From NCBI RefSeq assembly GCF_003023845.1, contig NZ_PYFT01000001.1, positions 6,510,001 through 6,574,000 of the forward strand: a stretch of DNA of 64,000 nt. Reading direction: 5' to 3'. Both the position numbers and the translations under genes were made by a program. The notes below the pieces were generated by a model. It searched no databases and was not told the origin of the DNA. It saw only the letters and a program-made list of their open reading frames with translations. This DNA is from Adhaeribacter arboris (lineage in GTDB: Bacteria > Bacteroidota > Bacteroidia > Cytophagales > Hymenobacteraceae). Positions 37,633 through 45,891 of this stretch are shown in pieces; the first letter of the stretch is position 1; each line of letters begins with the position of its first letter.

Positions 37633-37792
37633 AAGTATTTTCTTGGCGAGGCGGTAAATTAGCTTGATTCCGCTTAAAATGAAATTTTATTGTGATAAAG
37701 AAAAGTGACCCTCAGCTAAAGGTTAAAAAAGCAGAATGTCATATTTTAAACCCTTAATATTTTCAATTTTTATAAACCTGCAACCTGTAATT

Positions 37793-38503
37793 TTACTCAT
37801 CCTTATACTTGCGTTTTAAGTCGCCGTTTTTAATTTGTTGAATCAGCTGCCCCCAGGCGAACGGGTTAAGAAGAGGGTTATTATTGTATTGATTGGGCAT
37901 GGTTTGCTTGTTTAAATACATGTTCTGCATATCCATGGTATGGCGGAAATTAGCGGACGGTCCAATGGCAGTATTATCAAATATGCGGGCCATTAATTGT
38001 TCATTTAGGTTTTTCTCAGCCGCCGATTTTTGTTCGTCGGGTACGCGCAAGGCCAGAAAAGCTTTCTTAAATAATTCTTCGGTAGGATAAGGAAAAACCC
38101 GTACTTCGGGTAATAGCGTGGCATCTTCTTTTAATTCCAGTACCACCGAGTAACTTTGCTTATTGTAATTGCGGGGAATCAAAACGGTTAAGTGTTTGTA
38201 ACCAAGGGCTCGTACTACCACACTATCGCCGGCTAATACCGGCATAGAGAAATAGCCGTAATCGTTAGTAACGGTACCGCGGCCCGCTTTAGGTACATAA
38301 ACGGTAACTCCTGGTACGCCATACAAACTATCGCCGCTGGCAACAATACCCGATAATTGCACCACGGCCGCTTTGCCCTGGGCCGACGCCTTTTCCGGAG
38401 TTAAAAATCCGATGAGGCTTAACAGGCAGCAAAAAGTAAATTTTATAGAGCTACTAATAAATCGAGCTCGAAAGAAGTAATAAGGTAACATATTTGCGTT
38501 CAT
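37793..38503 (-). CDS. Carboxypeptidase-like regulatory domain protein, exported
   Basis: A 236-residue exported protein. After a signal region (FTFCCLLSLIGFLTPEKASA) comes a CarboxypepD_reg-like beta-sandwich at ~50-110 (LSGIVASGDSLYGVPGVTVY, GYFSMPVLAGDSVVVRALGY), as in TonB-plug-adjacent proteins. The C-terminal half (about 125-230) is helical, ending in LKRKYKDE. It stands alone. Its role is unknown; N-terminal start among several Mets is uncertain. Confidence 0.8.
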   Translation of the reverse strand: MNANMLPYYFFRARFISSSIKFTFCCLLSLIGFLTPEKASAQGKAAVVQLSGIVASGDSLYGVPGVTVYVPKAGRGTVTNDYGYFSMPVLAGDSVVVRALGYKHLTVLIPRNYNKQSYSVVLELKEDATLLPEVRVFPYPTEELFKKAFLALRVPDEQKSAAEKNLNEQLMARIFDNTAIGPSANFRHTMDMQNMYLNKQTMPNQYNNNPLLNPFAWGQLIQQIKNGDLKRKYKDE

Positions 38504-38630
38504 TCTTTACAAGTATACTATTTTTCTGAATTTAATCAGATAAGACTTGGCATTTTATAACTGGTAAATTTTAAATTAATCGCGCTGGTTATTGAGTATA
38601 AAAAATCATTCTGCCCTTTCATTATGTTGT

Positions 38631-38665
38631 ATATCAAAAGAGATATTACTTCATTGGTTTGATAT
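38631..38665. promoter_or_regulatory. Candidate ArsR-family operator
   Basis: Inverted repeat ATATCAAA (38631-38638) and TTTGATAT (38658-38665), perfect arms with a 19-bp spacer, ending 44 bp before the start of the ArsR-type gene. Position suits autoregulation. Confidence 0.45.
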
Positions 38666-38709
38666 TTTTTATACCTATTTATACTATCTGTAATTTTTAT
38701 CTAACGCAA

Positions 38710-39096
38710 ATGCGGCTGAAACATTTTAACGTAACCTTCGGCGAACAGGTATTTAAAGCACTGGGCGACGAATCACGGTTACGCATTTTAAATTTGATCA
38801 TAAAAAACTCCGAGATGTGCATTTCGGATATCGAACAGGTTTTAGATTTTACGCAAACCAAAACTTCGCGGCATTTGTCTTATTTGAAACTTTCGGGTTT
38901 AGTAGCCTTTAAGCGAATCGACAACTGGGTATATTATTATTTGCGCGACGAAACTGCGGATTTACTGCATACTATTTTTACTTACCTGGAAAAAGACGAA
39001 TTGTTACTAAAAGATCAGGAAACTTATCGCGTTTTGTATTCTAACCGCGAATTAGCCGTAAATAAACTACACAACCGTAAATGGATGCCCCAGTAA
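38710..39096 (+). CDS. ArsR/SmtB family winged-helix regulator
   Basis: A 128-residue DNA-binding protein with the winged-helix core GEQVFKALGDESRLRILNLI, SDIEQVLDFTQTKTSRHLSY and LVAFKRIDNWVYYYL. The metal box of classic members (ELCVCDL) is altered to EMCISDI, leaving one cysteine, so metal sensing is unlikely. I start at the ATG at 38710 rather than 17 codons earlier because the family begins there. A YjjG-like HAD gene follows 53 bp later and may be co-transcribed. Confidence 0.85.
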   Translation: MRLKHFNVTFGEQVFKALGDESRLRILNLIIKNSEMCISDIEQVLDFTQTKTSRHLSYLKLSGLVAFKRIDNWVYYYLRDETADLLHTIFTYLEKDELLLKDQETYRVLYSNRELAVNKLHNRKWMPQ

Positions 39097-39149
39097 GCAG
39101 ATGCAAATGCGAGCTAGAGGGTTGCCTACCAACTTAACCAAACTTCTTT

Positions 39150-39860
39150 GTGAAACTATTTCCCTTAAAAACTTACAAACATCTTTTCTTCGATTTAGAT
39201 CATACGCTTTGGGATTTTGAAAAAAATGCGGAAGAAACCATTGTGGTACTATATAATCAGTTTGATTTAGCCAAGTTTGGTAAGTTTTCTTCTACCGATT
39301 TTTATAAAAAGTACAGCTACGTTAATCACCGGATGTGGCGCCTTTACCACGAAGGCAAAATTACCCAGCAGCAGTTGCGCACGAATCGTTTTGAGCAAAC
39401 TCTACTAAAACTCGGGTTAACTCCCGCGCAAATACCAACGGGTTTACCCGAAGCTTTCACTACGCTTTGTCCGACGAAAACGGCGGTTTTTCCGTATACC
39501 TACGAGGTATTGCGTTATCTGCAAAAAAAATACACGCTGCATATTATTACCAATGGTTTTAAAGATGTTCAGGAAATTAAAATGACTTCCTCGAACCTGC
39601 ACGAGTATTTTCAGGAAGTTATTACCTCGGAGTGCGTGAATTGCAGTAAGCCCGACCGCAAAATATTTGAATACGCTCTTAGCCGGGCTAATGTAAAAGC
39701 CGCCGAAAGTCTGATGATTGGCGATAGCCTGGAAGCGGATATCCTGGGCGCCAAAAATGCCGGGATGGACCAGATTTACTTTAATCCGGGTAAAAAACGG
39801 CATCACCAAAAAGTAACTTACGAAATTAGCTGCCTAAGCGAACTGATGCGGGTGCTTTAA
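39150..39860 (+). CDS. YjjG-type HAD family nucleotidase
   Basis: A 236-residue haloacid-dehalogenase phosphatase; the YjjG group removes phosphate from non-canonical pyrimidine nucleotides. Motif I is HLFFDLDHTLWDF with catalytic D15 and D17; motif II THITNGF-like is LHIITNGFKDVQ; motif III/IV are SKPDRKIF and MIGDSLEADILGAKNAGM. The start is GTG at 39150. It follows the ArsR-type regulator by 53 bp. Confidence 0.88.
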   Translation: MKLFPLKTYKHLFFDLDHTLWDFEKNAEETIVVLYNQFDLAKFGKFSSTDFYKKYSYVNHRMWRLYHEGKITQQQLRTNRFEQTLLKLGLTPAQIPTGLPEAFTTLCPTKTAVFPYTYEVLRYLQKKYTLHIITNGFKDVQEIKMTSSNLHEYFQEVITSECVNCSKPDRKIFEYALSRANVKAAESLMIGDSLEADILGAKNAGMDQIYFNPGKKRHHQKVTYEISCLSELMRVL

Positions 39861-40182
39861 GTTGGCGAATTATAAAGTTGAATGGTTGTAAAGTTTGAAA
39901 GTTGAATGGTTTGAAAGTTGAAAAGTATTCTGGCGCGAGTACTTCATTTGTGTCAGCCACATTTGACCTTAGGTTGGTAGAATATCAGAGCAGCTATTTC
40001 TGCATTTAAGTAAATCATTTACTTTAACCAGAACCTACTTACTAATAAACACTAGGCCAGCACTTCGCGTTAGTACATTATCTATGTATTAAAACAACAA
40101 TGTAATCAGTCAGCAATTTAACTTTACAACCTTTAAACCTTCCAACTTTTTAACTTTTCAACCTGTAACTTACAACTAAAAA
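39861..40182. repeat. Inverted pair of GTTGAAAGTT-type repeat arrays
   Basis: Array 1 (39862-39926) is forward, built from AAAGTTGAATGGTTGTAAAGTTTGAAAG-like phrases. Array 2 (40118-40182) is the complement type, AACTTTACAACCTTTAAACC to AACTTTTTAACTTTTCAACC. About 190 bp without recognisable features separate them, and pruA starts 11 bp after array 2. Confidence 0.72.
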
Positions 40183-40193
40183 ATAGCAATACC

Positions 40194-41822
40194 ATGTCTG
40201 GATTTTTTAAGGTACCTCTGCCGGTAAACGAGCCGGTAAAAAACTACGCCCCGGGTTCGCCGGAAAGAAAAGAATTACAACAAACTTATAAAGAACTTAA
40301 ATCACAGCAATTAGATATACCCATGTACATTGGTAATCAGGAGGTACGGAGCGGAAACAAGCTGCCGCTTACCCTGCCCCATGATCACCAGCACGTTTTA
40401 GGTTATTTCCACGAAGGCGATGCCAGCCACGTTAACCAAGCCATTGAGGCCGCTTTAGCGGCCCGGGAACAATGGGCTAGTACCCCTTGGCAAAGTCGGG
40501 CGGCCATATTTTTAAAAGCCGCTGAGTTACTTGCCGGACCGTGGCGGGCGCGTTTAAATGCCGCTACCATGCTGGGGCAATCTAAAAATGCCTACCAAGC
40601 CGAAATTGATTCAGCCTGCGAAATGATTGATTTTTTGCGTTTTAATGCTAAGTTCATGACGGAGATTTACGCCCAGCAACCCGAATCAAGTCCGGGCGTT
40701 TGGAACCGTTTGGAGCATCGACCGCTGGAAGGTTTCGTGTTTGCCTTAACCCCATTTAACTTTACCGCCATTGCCGGCAATTTACCCGCTGCCCCCGCCA
40801 TGATGGGTAACGTAGTCGTTTGGAAACCCGCTTATACCCAGGTTTACGCCGCTCAGTTTTTAATGCAGTTATTCCGGACGGCCGGTTTGCCCGATGGCGT
40901 TATTAATTTAATTTATGTAGATGGTCCGGTAGCCGGTGAGGTTATTTTTAGTCACCGGCAGTTTGCGGGTATCCATTTTACGGGTTCTACCGGAGTTTTT
41001 AATAATATCTGGAAAACTATTGGCAACAACTTGCATTTGTACCGCGGCTACCCGCGCATTGTGGGCGAGACAGGGGGAAAAGATTTCATTGTGGCGCACC
41101 CATCCGCCAACGCTAAAGAAGTAGCAACCGGGATTACCCGCGGGGCTTTTGAATACCAGGGTCAGAAATGTTCGGCTGCTTCGCGGGCCTATATTCCGGC
41201 TAATCTATGGGAGGACGTAAAAAGCTCGATTGTCGAAGATTTGAAATCGTTTAAAATGGGTTCGCCGGAAGATTTTGGTAATTATATAAACGCGGTTATC
41301 GACGAAAAATCATTTAATAAAATTACCCAATACATTGAAGCGGCTAAAAATGACCCGGAAGTAGAAGTTATTGCCGGCGGCAATTTTGATAAATCCGTGG
41401 GTTACTTTATTGAACCAACCGTTTTATTAGTGCAAGATCCGGCGTATGTAACCATGTGTGAGGAAATATTCGGCCCAGTAATAACTATTTACGTGTACCA
41501 GGAAGCAGAATTTGAAGAAATACTGGAAGTAATTAATACCACTTCGCCTTATGCTTTAACGGGTTCGATTTTTTCCCGCGATCGTTATGCCATTGATGTA
41601 GCCACCGGTAAATTACTGCACGCTGCCGGTAACTTTTATATAAATGATAAACCTACCGGCGCCGTAGTCGGCCAGCAACCTTTTGGCGGCGCCCGGTCTT
41701 CTGGTACCAACGATAAAGCTGGTTCGGTATTTAATCTTATCCGCTGGACTTCTACCCGCACCATCAAGGAAACCTTTGTTCCCCCGGTAGATTACCGCTA
41801 CCCGTTTCTGCAGCCAGAATAA
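40194..41822 (+). CDS. pruA: L-glutamate gamma-semialdehyde dehydrogenase (P5C dehydrogenase)
   Basis: Oxidises glutamate semialdehyde to glutamate, the last step of proline or arginine degradation. The 542-residue length and N-terminal phrase NEPVKNYAPGSPERKEL are typical of the stand-alone enzyme. Visible motifs: LTPFNFTAIAGNLPAAPAMM (NAD site), GETGGKDFIVAHPSAN (catalytic Glu region), EYQGQKCSAASRAYI with the nucleophile Cys, and EEIFGPVITIYVY. No proline dehydrogenase is adjacent. A terminator follows. Confidence 0.96.
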   Translation: MSGFFKVPLPVNEPVKNYAPGSPERKELQQTYKELKSQQLDIPMYIGNQEVRSGNKLPLTLPHDHQHVLGYFHEGDASHVNQAIEAALAAREQWASTPWQSRAAIFLKAAELLAGPWRARLNAATMLGQSKNAYQAEIDSACEMIDFLRFNAKFMTEIYAQQPESSPGVWNRLEHRPLEGFVFALTPFNFTAIAGNLPAAPAMMGNVVVWKPAYTQVYAAQFLMQLFRTAGLPDGVINLIYVDGPVAGEVIFSHRQFAGIHFTGSTGVFNNIWKTIGNNLHLYRGYPRIVGETGGKDFIVAHPSANAKEVATGITRGAFEYQGQKCSAASRAYIPANLWEDVKSSIVEDLKSFKMGSPEDFGNYINAVIDEKSFNKITQYIEAAKNDPEVEVIAGGNFDKSVGYFIEPTVLLVQDPAYVTMCEEIFGPVITIYVYQEAEFEEILEVINTTSPYALTGSIFSRDRYAIDVATGKLLHAAGNFYINDKPTGAVVGQQPFGGARSSGTNDKAGSVFNLIRWTSTRTIKETFVPPVDYRYPFLQPE

Positions 41823-41832
41823 GTAGTATAAG

Positions 41833-41867
41833 AAAAGCCTTGGATGTCTAAACTGCCAGGGCTTTTT
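41833..41867 (+). terminator. Intrinsic terminator after pruA
   Basis: AAAAGCCTTGG and CCAGGGCTTTTT form an imperfect hairpin with a T-run, 10 bp after the pruA stop. The next ~380 bp to 42248 show no gene or structure I can name. Confidence 0.65.
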
Positions 41868-42248
41868 TCTTGGTTTAACCTCTTATGGTTACTTGTTTAT
41901 GAAATAAGATTAAAAAAATTTAACTTTTTACCTGCAGCAAAGACTGAATTTAAGTTGAGTTAATCCATGCCAAGCAGCCTACTCGACTGAATATAGAGTA
42001 TCGCTGGTGAGGCAAAGTAGCTAATCTACTACCTCTTTTTTAATCATTTAAGTTTCAGAAAACAGTAGCGGTTAGTAAATGCATAATTAGCTTAGGCAGG
42101 AAAGTCTTAAAATTGAAGGAAATATTGGGCTTTTAAAGCCTCCAAATTCTTTTTTACTTTAACCCTAACTCAACTTGTGGGGCAGTTAGCGCGTAAACTT
42201 TTAGCACATGTGAATGCATGGCAAGAGTTTTAACTGTAAACCTTTAAA

Positions 42249-42731
42249 ATGATGGCAACAAAAGATAGTGGAAATAGTCAGAGACAGAACACACCGAATG
42301 CACCTCAGATAGATAATATTGATGAGGTAACCAACGTAGATGAAAACAATCGCAATTTAGACGATGTAAATGATACTGGTGGCCGCATTGACGACGGTCA
42401 GGCCCATGATGATTTTAATGGCGGTGGCGACGTGTTAGGCCGGCGTGGCGGCGGTCCCGCTGAAAAAAGCGGTTTGGGTAAGGAACCAACCCCACACGGA
42501 AAACAACCTCATACTATAAGCGATAAAGATACCGGCCACGGCACCCACCGGGGCGGCACAGGCCCTGGCCACAGTGGCCAAAAAGGAAACCACCAGGGAG
42601 AAGATACGCAAAGTCCGGGACGGAATACACCCGGTAAGAACCGGAAGGAAGAATTAAATACCGGTAGCCTTGATAACCAGGCAGGTTTAAAAGAAGAAGG
42701 CGAAGGTGGTCAGCAACCCAGAAAAAGGTAA
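42249..42731 (+). CDS. Low-complexity, probably disordered protein, 160 residues
   Basis: Composed almost entirely of Gly, Asp, Asn, Gln, His, Lys, and Glu with few large hydrophobics. Phrases such as DNIDEVTNVDENNRNLDD, GGGDVLGRRGGGPAEKSG and GTHRGGTGPGHSGQKGN show no fold. Composition is like hydrophilins or LEA-like desiccation proteins, but there is no repeated LEA 11-mer. It is monocistronic with a strong terminator. Function is unknown; a stress-protectant role is inference. Confidence 0.65.
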   Translation: MMATKDSGNSQRQNTPNAPQIDNIDEVTNVDENNRNLDDVNDTGGRIDDGQAHDDFNGGGDVLGRRGGGPAEKSGLGKEPTPHGKQPHTISDKDTGHGTHRGGTGPGHSGQKGNHQGEDTQSPGRNTPGKNRKEELNTGSLDNQAGLKEEGEGGQQPRKR

Positions 42732-42756
42732 TTAGTGAAACAGGATAGTATAACGG

Positions 42757-42786
42757 AAAAGGCTGCTCGTTTAAAAGCAGCCTTTT
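42757..42786 (+). terminator. Intrinsic terminator
   Basis: 11-bp stem AAAAGGCTGCT/AGCAGCCTTTT with an 8-nt loop and T-run, 25 bp after the stop of the disordered-protein gene; it also faces the end of the gene at 42810. Confidence 0.85.
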
Positions 42787-42809
42787 TATTTAGTAAACTA
42801 AAAATTTTT

Positions 42810-43235
42810 CTACTCTGCTTTACGGGCAATCTCGTTTAGAACACATTTTTGCGCAAACGAAATATTCGCGCAAATTTCATATTCCTCTAACTCCGAAAAA
42901 ATTAATTCCTGAAAACGCAGATTGAGTAAAATCTCGTGCAAATCCTTCTGCAAAGCAAAAAATACCAAATGGTTAATAGCCGAATAAGATTTTTGTTCAC
43001 AGGTTTGCAGCAAATTATAATTAAATACCAGCCGGCACATGGTATCTAAGTGCAAACACAGCTTTTCCAGGTATTGATCGTTGTAATTATTCTGGATGCC
43101 GTTTTCAAAAATTAAATGCAAAAAACGCATCCGGGCAAATAATAATTTATCGTCTTCCGTGCGGTACATCTGTACTACGTCGCCTACTAAGTATCCTTTG
43201 TCTTCAAAGAATTGCTTGCTCTCTTGAATGGTCAT
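42810..43235 (-). CDS. Hypothetical soluble protein, 141 residues
   Basis: A mixed helical protein beginning MTIQESKQFFEDKGYLVGDV, then long amphipathic helices (LHLIFENGIQNNYNDQYLEK, LHEILLNLRFQELIFSELEE). The upstream 43236-43623 region (388 bp) is AT-rich and holds only its promoter and that of the next gene. I recognise no family. It could be a small regulator or an adaptor; no evidence decides. Confidence 0.62.
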   Translation of the reverse strand: MTIQESKQFFEDKGYLVGDVVQMYRTEDDKLLFARMRFLHLIFENGIQNNYNDQYLEKLCLHLDTMCRLVFNYNLLQTCEQKSYSAINHLVFFALQKDLHEILLNLRFQELIFSELEEYEICANISFAQKCVLNEIARKAE

Positions 43236-43623
43236 GTACTTAAAAAATTTAAACGGATTATACTCGTAATTTACAGGTATCTAATAAAAATCAAAAAATC
43301 TACTTTATAATTTTTTTGTTTCTTTTAAATACCCAAAATAAACTTGTTATCTGAATATAGTCATTGTTGATTGTTTTACTGATACTTACTACAAGCAACT
43401 ATTTAGTATTTATTAATAAAGATATAAATATATTTATTGTGTTAATAGGTTTAAATAATATTACTATAATTAAAGATTTTTAACTCTGCGCAAAAGTTTG
43501 GTTGGTAGTTTTTAAAATTCTTTACCGGTATTGTTATAGAAAACTTAACCCTGGAATAAAGTCTTCGTAAAAAATAGAATCTAGCTTTACTAAAAGAGAG
43601 ATTATTCATTTAAATCGAAAAAC

Positions 43624-44517
43624 ATGCACGAATATCAAAATAGAAACCGGAATGATCGGGACGATCATCTGGCAGAAAACCAACGGATAGGTAAGCGGAT
43701 AGCCGAGGAAAACCGCAATCAAAATTGGAACGAGCAATACCGGAGTGGTCGCGATTATCATAATTCACCTGAGTCGAACAACGGAGGCCAACAGCACTAT
43801 GGTGCCGATCCTAATAGTGCTTACCGGAATGCAAATATTAATTTTGGAGATAACCGGGATAACCGCGATAATTATAATCGTCAGCAGAATTTTCAGCAAA
43901 ACAATCAACAACATTGGCCGGTAGACAGAGGGCAGGATAATTACCGCCACGAAGAGCGCGTTCGTGATAATCAATTTAATCAGGATAATCGGAACCGGAA
44001 TAACTTTAATCCAGGCAATCGTTATTTAAACGATCGTTATCAAGCTAATCGCCCGGATCAAGGCGAACGTTATGATGTAAATAGGTATACCGAAAGCGAT
44101 AACCGTTTTTACGCCGGCGAAGAACCGCGCCTGTTTGACGACCGCAAACAATTCCAAGCCGAAGATTATCGCTACGGCAGTGGTAACCGGCATTGGGAAG
44201 CACCCGGACACGATGAGGATTACGATGCCGACAATGATCGTAATAAAAACCGTCGCCGCCACAATGATCAACAGGACAACCGGGGCTTTTTCGGCCGGAT
44301 AGCCGACCAGGTGCGCGAAGACTGGCGTACTTTTACGCATCCTGATGATGGCCAAAATCAGAATAATCAAAATAATCAGAATTGGCGGAGCGAACCCCGT
44401 AATTTTAATCGGGGATACGAATCAGGTCCACGTTGGGCGGACGAAGATGATTCCCAGCGCCGAAACAACGAGCGCCGCTCTAACCGCAATTACGACGAAG
44501 ATAACCGCCGTTGGTAA
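43624..44517 (+). CDS. Asn/Arg/Asp-rich low-complexity protein, 297 residues
   Basis: Dominated by N, R, D, Q, Y and G, with phrases NRDNRDNYNRQQNF, QDNRNRNNFNPGNRYLND and NQNNQNNQNWRSEP. One short amphipathic island (GFFGRIADQVREDWRTF, ~227-243) is the only helix-like segment. No signal peptide. It resembles surface-pattern proteins or condensate-forming disordered proteins. Because N and R codons are plentiful, the antisense strand shows long hydrophobic frames, which I regard as by-products. It is monocistronic. Function unknown. Confidence 0.62.
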   Translation: MHEYQNRNRNDRDDHLAENQRIGKRIAEENRNQNWNEQYRSGRDYHNSPESNNGGQQHYGADPNSAYRNANINFGDNRDNRDNYNRQQNFQQNNQQHWPVDRGQDNYRHEERVRDNQFNQDNRNRNNFNPGNRYLNDRYQANRPDQGERYDVNRYTESDNRFYAGEEPRLFDDRKQFQAEDYRYGSGNRHWEAPGHDEDYDADNDRNKNRRRHNDQQDNRGFFGRIADQVREDWRTFTHPDDGQNQNNQNNQNWRSEPRNFNRGYESGPRWADEDDSQRRNNERRSNRNYDEDNRRW

Positions 44518-44520
44518 TAG

Positions 44521-44546
44521 AAAAGCTGGATTTTAATCCGGCTTTT
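44521..44546 (+). terminator. Intrinsic terminator
   Basis: Stem AAAAGCTGGATT/AATCCGGCTTTT (one T-G pair) with a tiny loop directly after the Asn/Arg-rich protein gene; it also lies at the 3' end of the convergent AraC gene. Confidence 0.75.
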
Positions 44547-44551
44547 TTATT

Positions 44552-45430
44552 TTAAGAATGGTTGCTCTTGGTGTATTGTTTTTGGTAATGTAAAGGACTC
44601 AATCCGGTTATAGCCTTAAATTGGTGATTAAAGTTGGATAAGGTTTTATAGCCGCATTCGTAACAGATTTGGGTAACCGCTAATTTTTCTTCAATGAGTA
44701 ATTTACAAGCATGTCCAATCCGAATCTCGCTGACAAAATCATAAAATGTTTTATTCGCGCGGGCTTTAAAATACCGGCAAAAAGCCGATGGGCTCATGTT
44801 AGCTACGGCAGCTACTGTTTCCAGTGAGATAGTATTTTTAAAATTAGTTAGAACATAATCGTGTACCTGCTGCATCCGGGGCGTGTCAGATGATTTAAAC
44901 GAGTTCGTAAAGCCAATGCTGGAAAGTAAGTTGCAATCGGTAGCCCTAGCTAAAGTATGTAGTATTTCCAGCAATACCAGAATCCGGTCGAAGCCGTTTA
45001 GTTGCCCTAATGCTTTTATATGATGCGTGAGAATTTCGCGGGTATAGCCGGTAACCTCTAAGCCTCGTTCCGATTGCTGCAGCAGGTTTTTTAAATTAAA
45101 CATCTCCGGTTTATTAAAAAAGTCAGCCCCTAAAAAGTTGGCGTCAAAGTAAACTACAATGCCTTGTACTTGGCAATCGGGATTACTTTCAAAATAAACC
45201 GCGTCGCTCCGCCATAGGTGAGGCAGGTTAGGACCAGTAAAAACTAAATCGCCGGCTTCAAAATGTTTAATAGAGTCCCCAATAAAGCGCGTACCGGTGC
45301 CCTCCAAAACTAAAAATAATTGATATTCCGGATGAAAATGCCAGTTCGGGTCAAAGTACGGGTCATGCAACTCCTTTACGGTAAAGGAACCTGTAGTTTG
45401 ATTGGGTGACTTCCGGATAACAGGTTTCAT
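44552..45430 (-). CDS. AraC family transcriptional regulator (copy 1)
   Basis: A 292-residue regulator. N-terminal cupin sensing domain (~20-110: FDPNWHFHPEYQLFLVLEG, GDSIKHFEAGDLVFTG) and a C-terminal two-HTH AraC DNA-binding domain (~190-290: MSPSAFCRYFKARANKTFYD, AVTQICYECGYKTLSNF). It is clearly paralogous to the gene at 45892-46746: RIGHACKLLIE is identical in both. They are separated by 461 bp carrying a dispersed repeat. Ligand unknown, probably a sugar. Confidence 0.9.
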   Translation of the reverse strand: MKPVIRKSPNQTTGSFTVKELHDPYFDPNWHFHPEYQLFLVLEGTGTRFIGDSIKHFEAGDLVFTGPNLPHLWRSDAVYFESNPDCQVQGIVVYFDANFLGADFFNKPEMFNLKNLLQQSERGLEVTGYTREILTHHIKALGQLNGFDRILVLLEILHTLARATDCNLLSSIGFTNSFKSSDTPRMQQVHDYVLTNFKNTISLETVAAVANMSPSAFCRYFKARANKTFYDFVSEIRIGHACKLLIEEKLAVTQICYECGYKTLSNFNHQFKAITGLSPLHYQKQYTKSNHS

Positions 45431-45537
45431 GGAGGTAGTTATGGTTGTATATTTTTAAATTTAGGAAAGTTTAGATGAATTTAAAATTAGAATGGCTGAA
45501 ATAAAATAGGTTACGTGATGGTGCAAAATTACTTACT

Positions 45538-45714
45538 TGGAGCCTTTTCAAGTCTCCAGGCTGCGGTGCTATCTAGTTTGATATTTCAAGTTTTCCTCCT
45601 GGCCGGCGGGCTTCATTTGGCTCTTTCGGGCTGGTCTAAGCTTCTTTTGTTCGTCCCTCACAATGCCTTGTTCCTCGGCACCAGAACCTGAGAAGGCCCT
45701 CCACCGCCAAACTG
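45538..45714 (-). repeat. Dispersed ~177-bp repeat, copy A (inverted relative to copy B)
   Basis: Reverse complement aligns along its length to 53012-53187. Long near-identical blocks include GTGGAGGGCCTTCT, GAAGCTTAGACCAGCCC, AAGAGCCAAA, GCCCGCCGGCCA and ATCAAACTAGATAGCAC. By eye identity is roughly 70-80 percent; no coding frame is conserved. It fills most of the spacer between the two AraC genes. Confidence 0.82.
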
Positions 45715-45891
45715 CTGTTGTTTACACTTAGCTTCTGTCCTTCTTTTTTAAAGCATTTAGATAGGAAACAAGTACTTTTTTATATTTAGTTAAAATTGAC
45801 AATGACTTTTCTAAGTAAGAAAGAAAAAAGACTTTAAAAAACTATATTTTAAGGAATGAGCTTCTTAAAATAAGAATTTACTCCTGCTTCT

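Noticed and set aside
37633-37792. Possible SAM riboswitch before the Cys/Met PLP enzyme gene
   Set aside because: A short GCGG/CCGC stem with AAGCTAA nearby was the only resemblance; it lies too close to the start codon and lacks the expected pseudoknot layout.
43765-44370. Long hydrophobic minus-strand frames opposite the Asn/Arg-rich gene
   Set aside because: Antisense of AAY/GAY/CGN-rich coding naturally reads as Ile/Val/Leu; no independent start signal.
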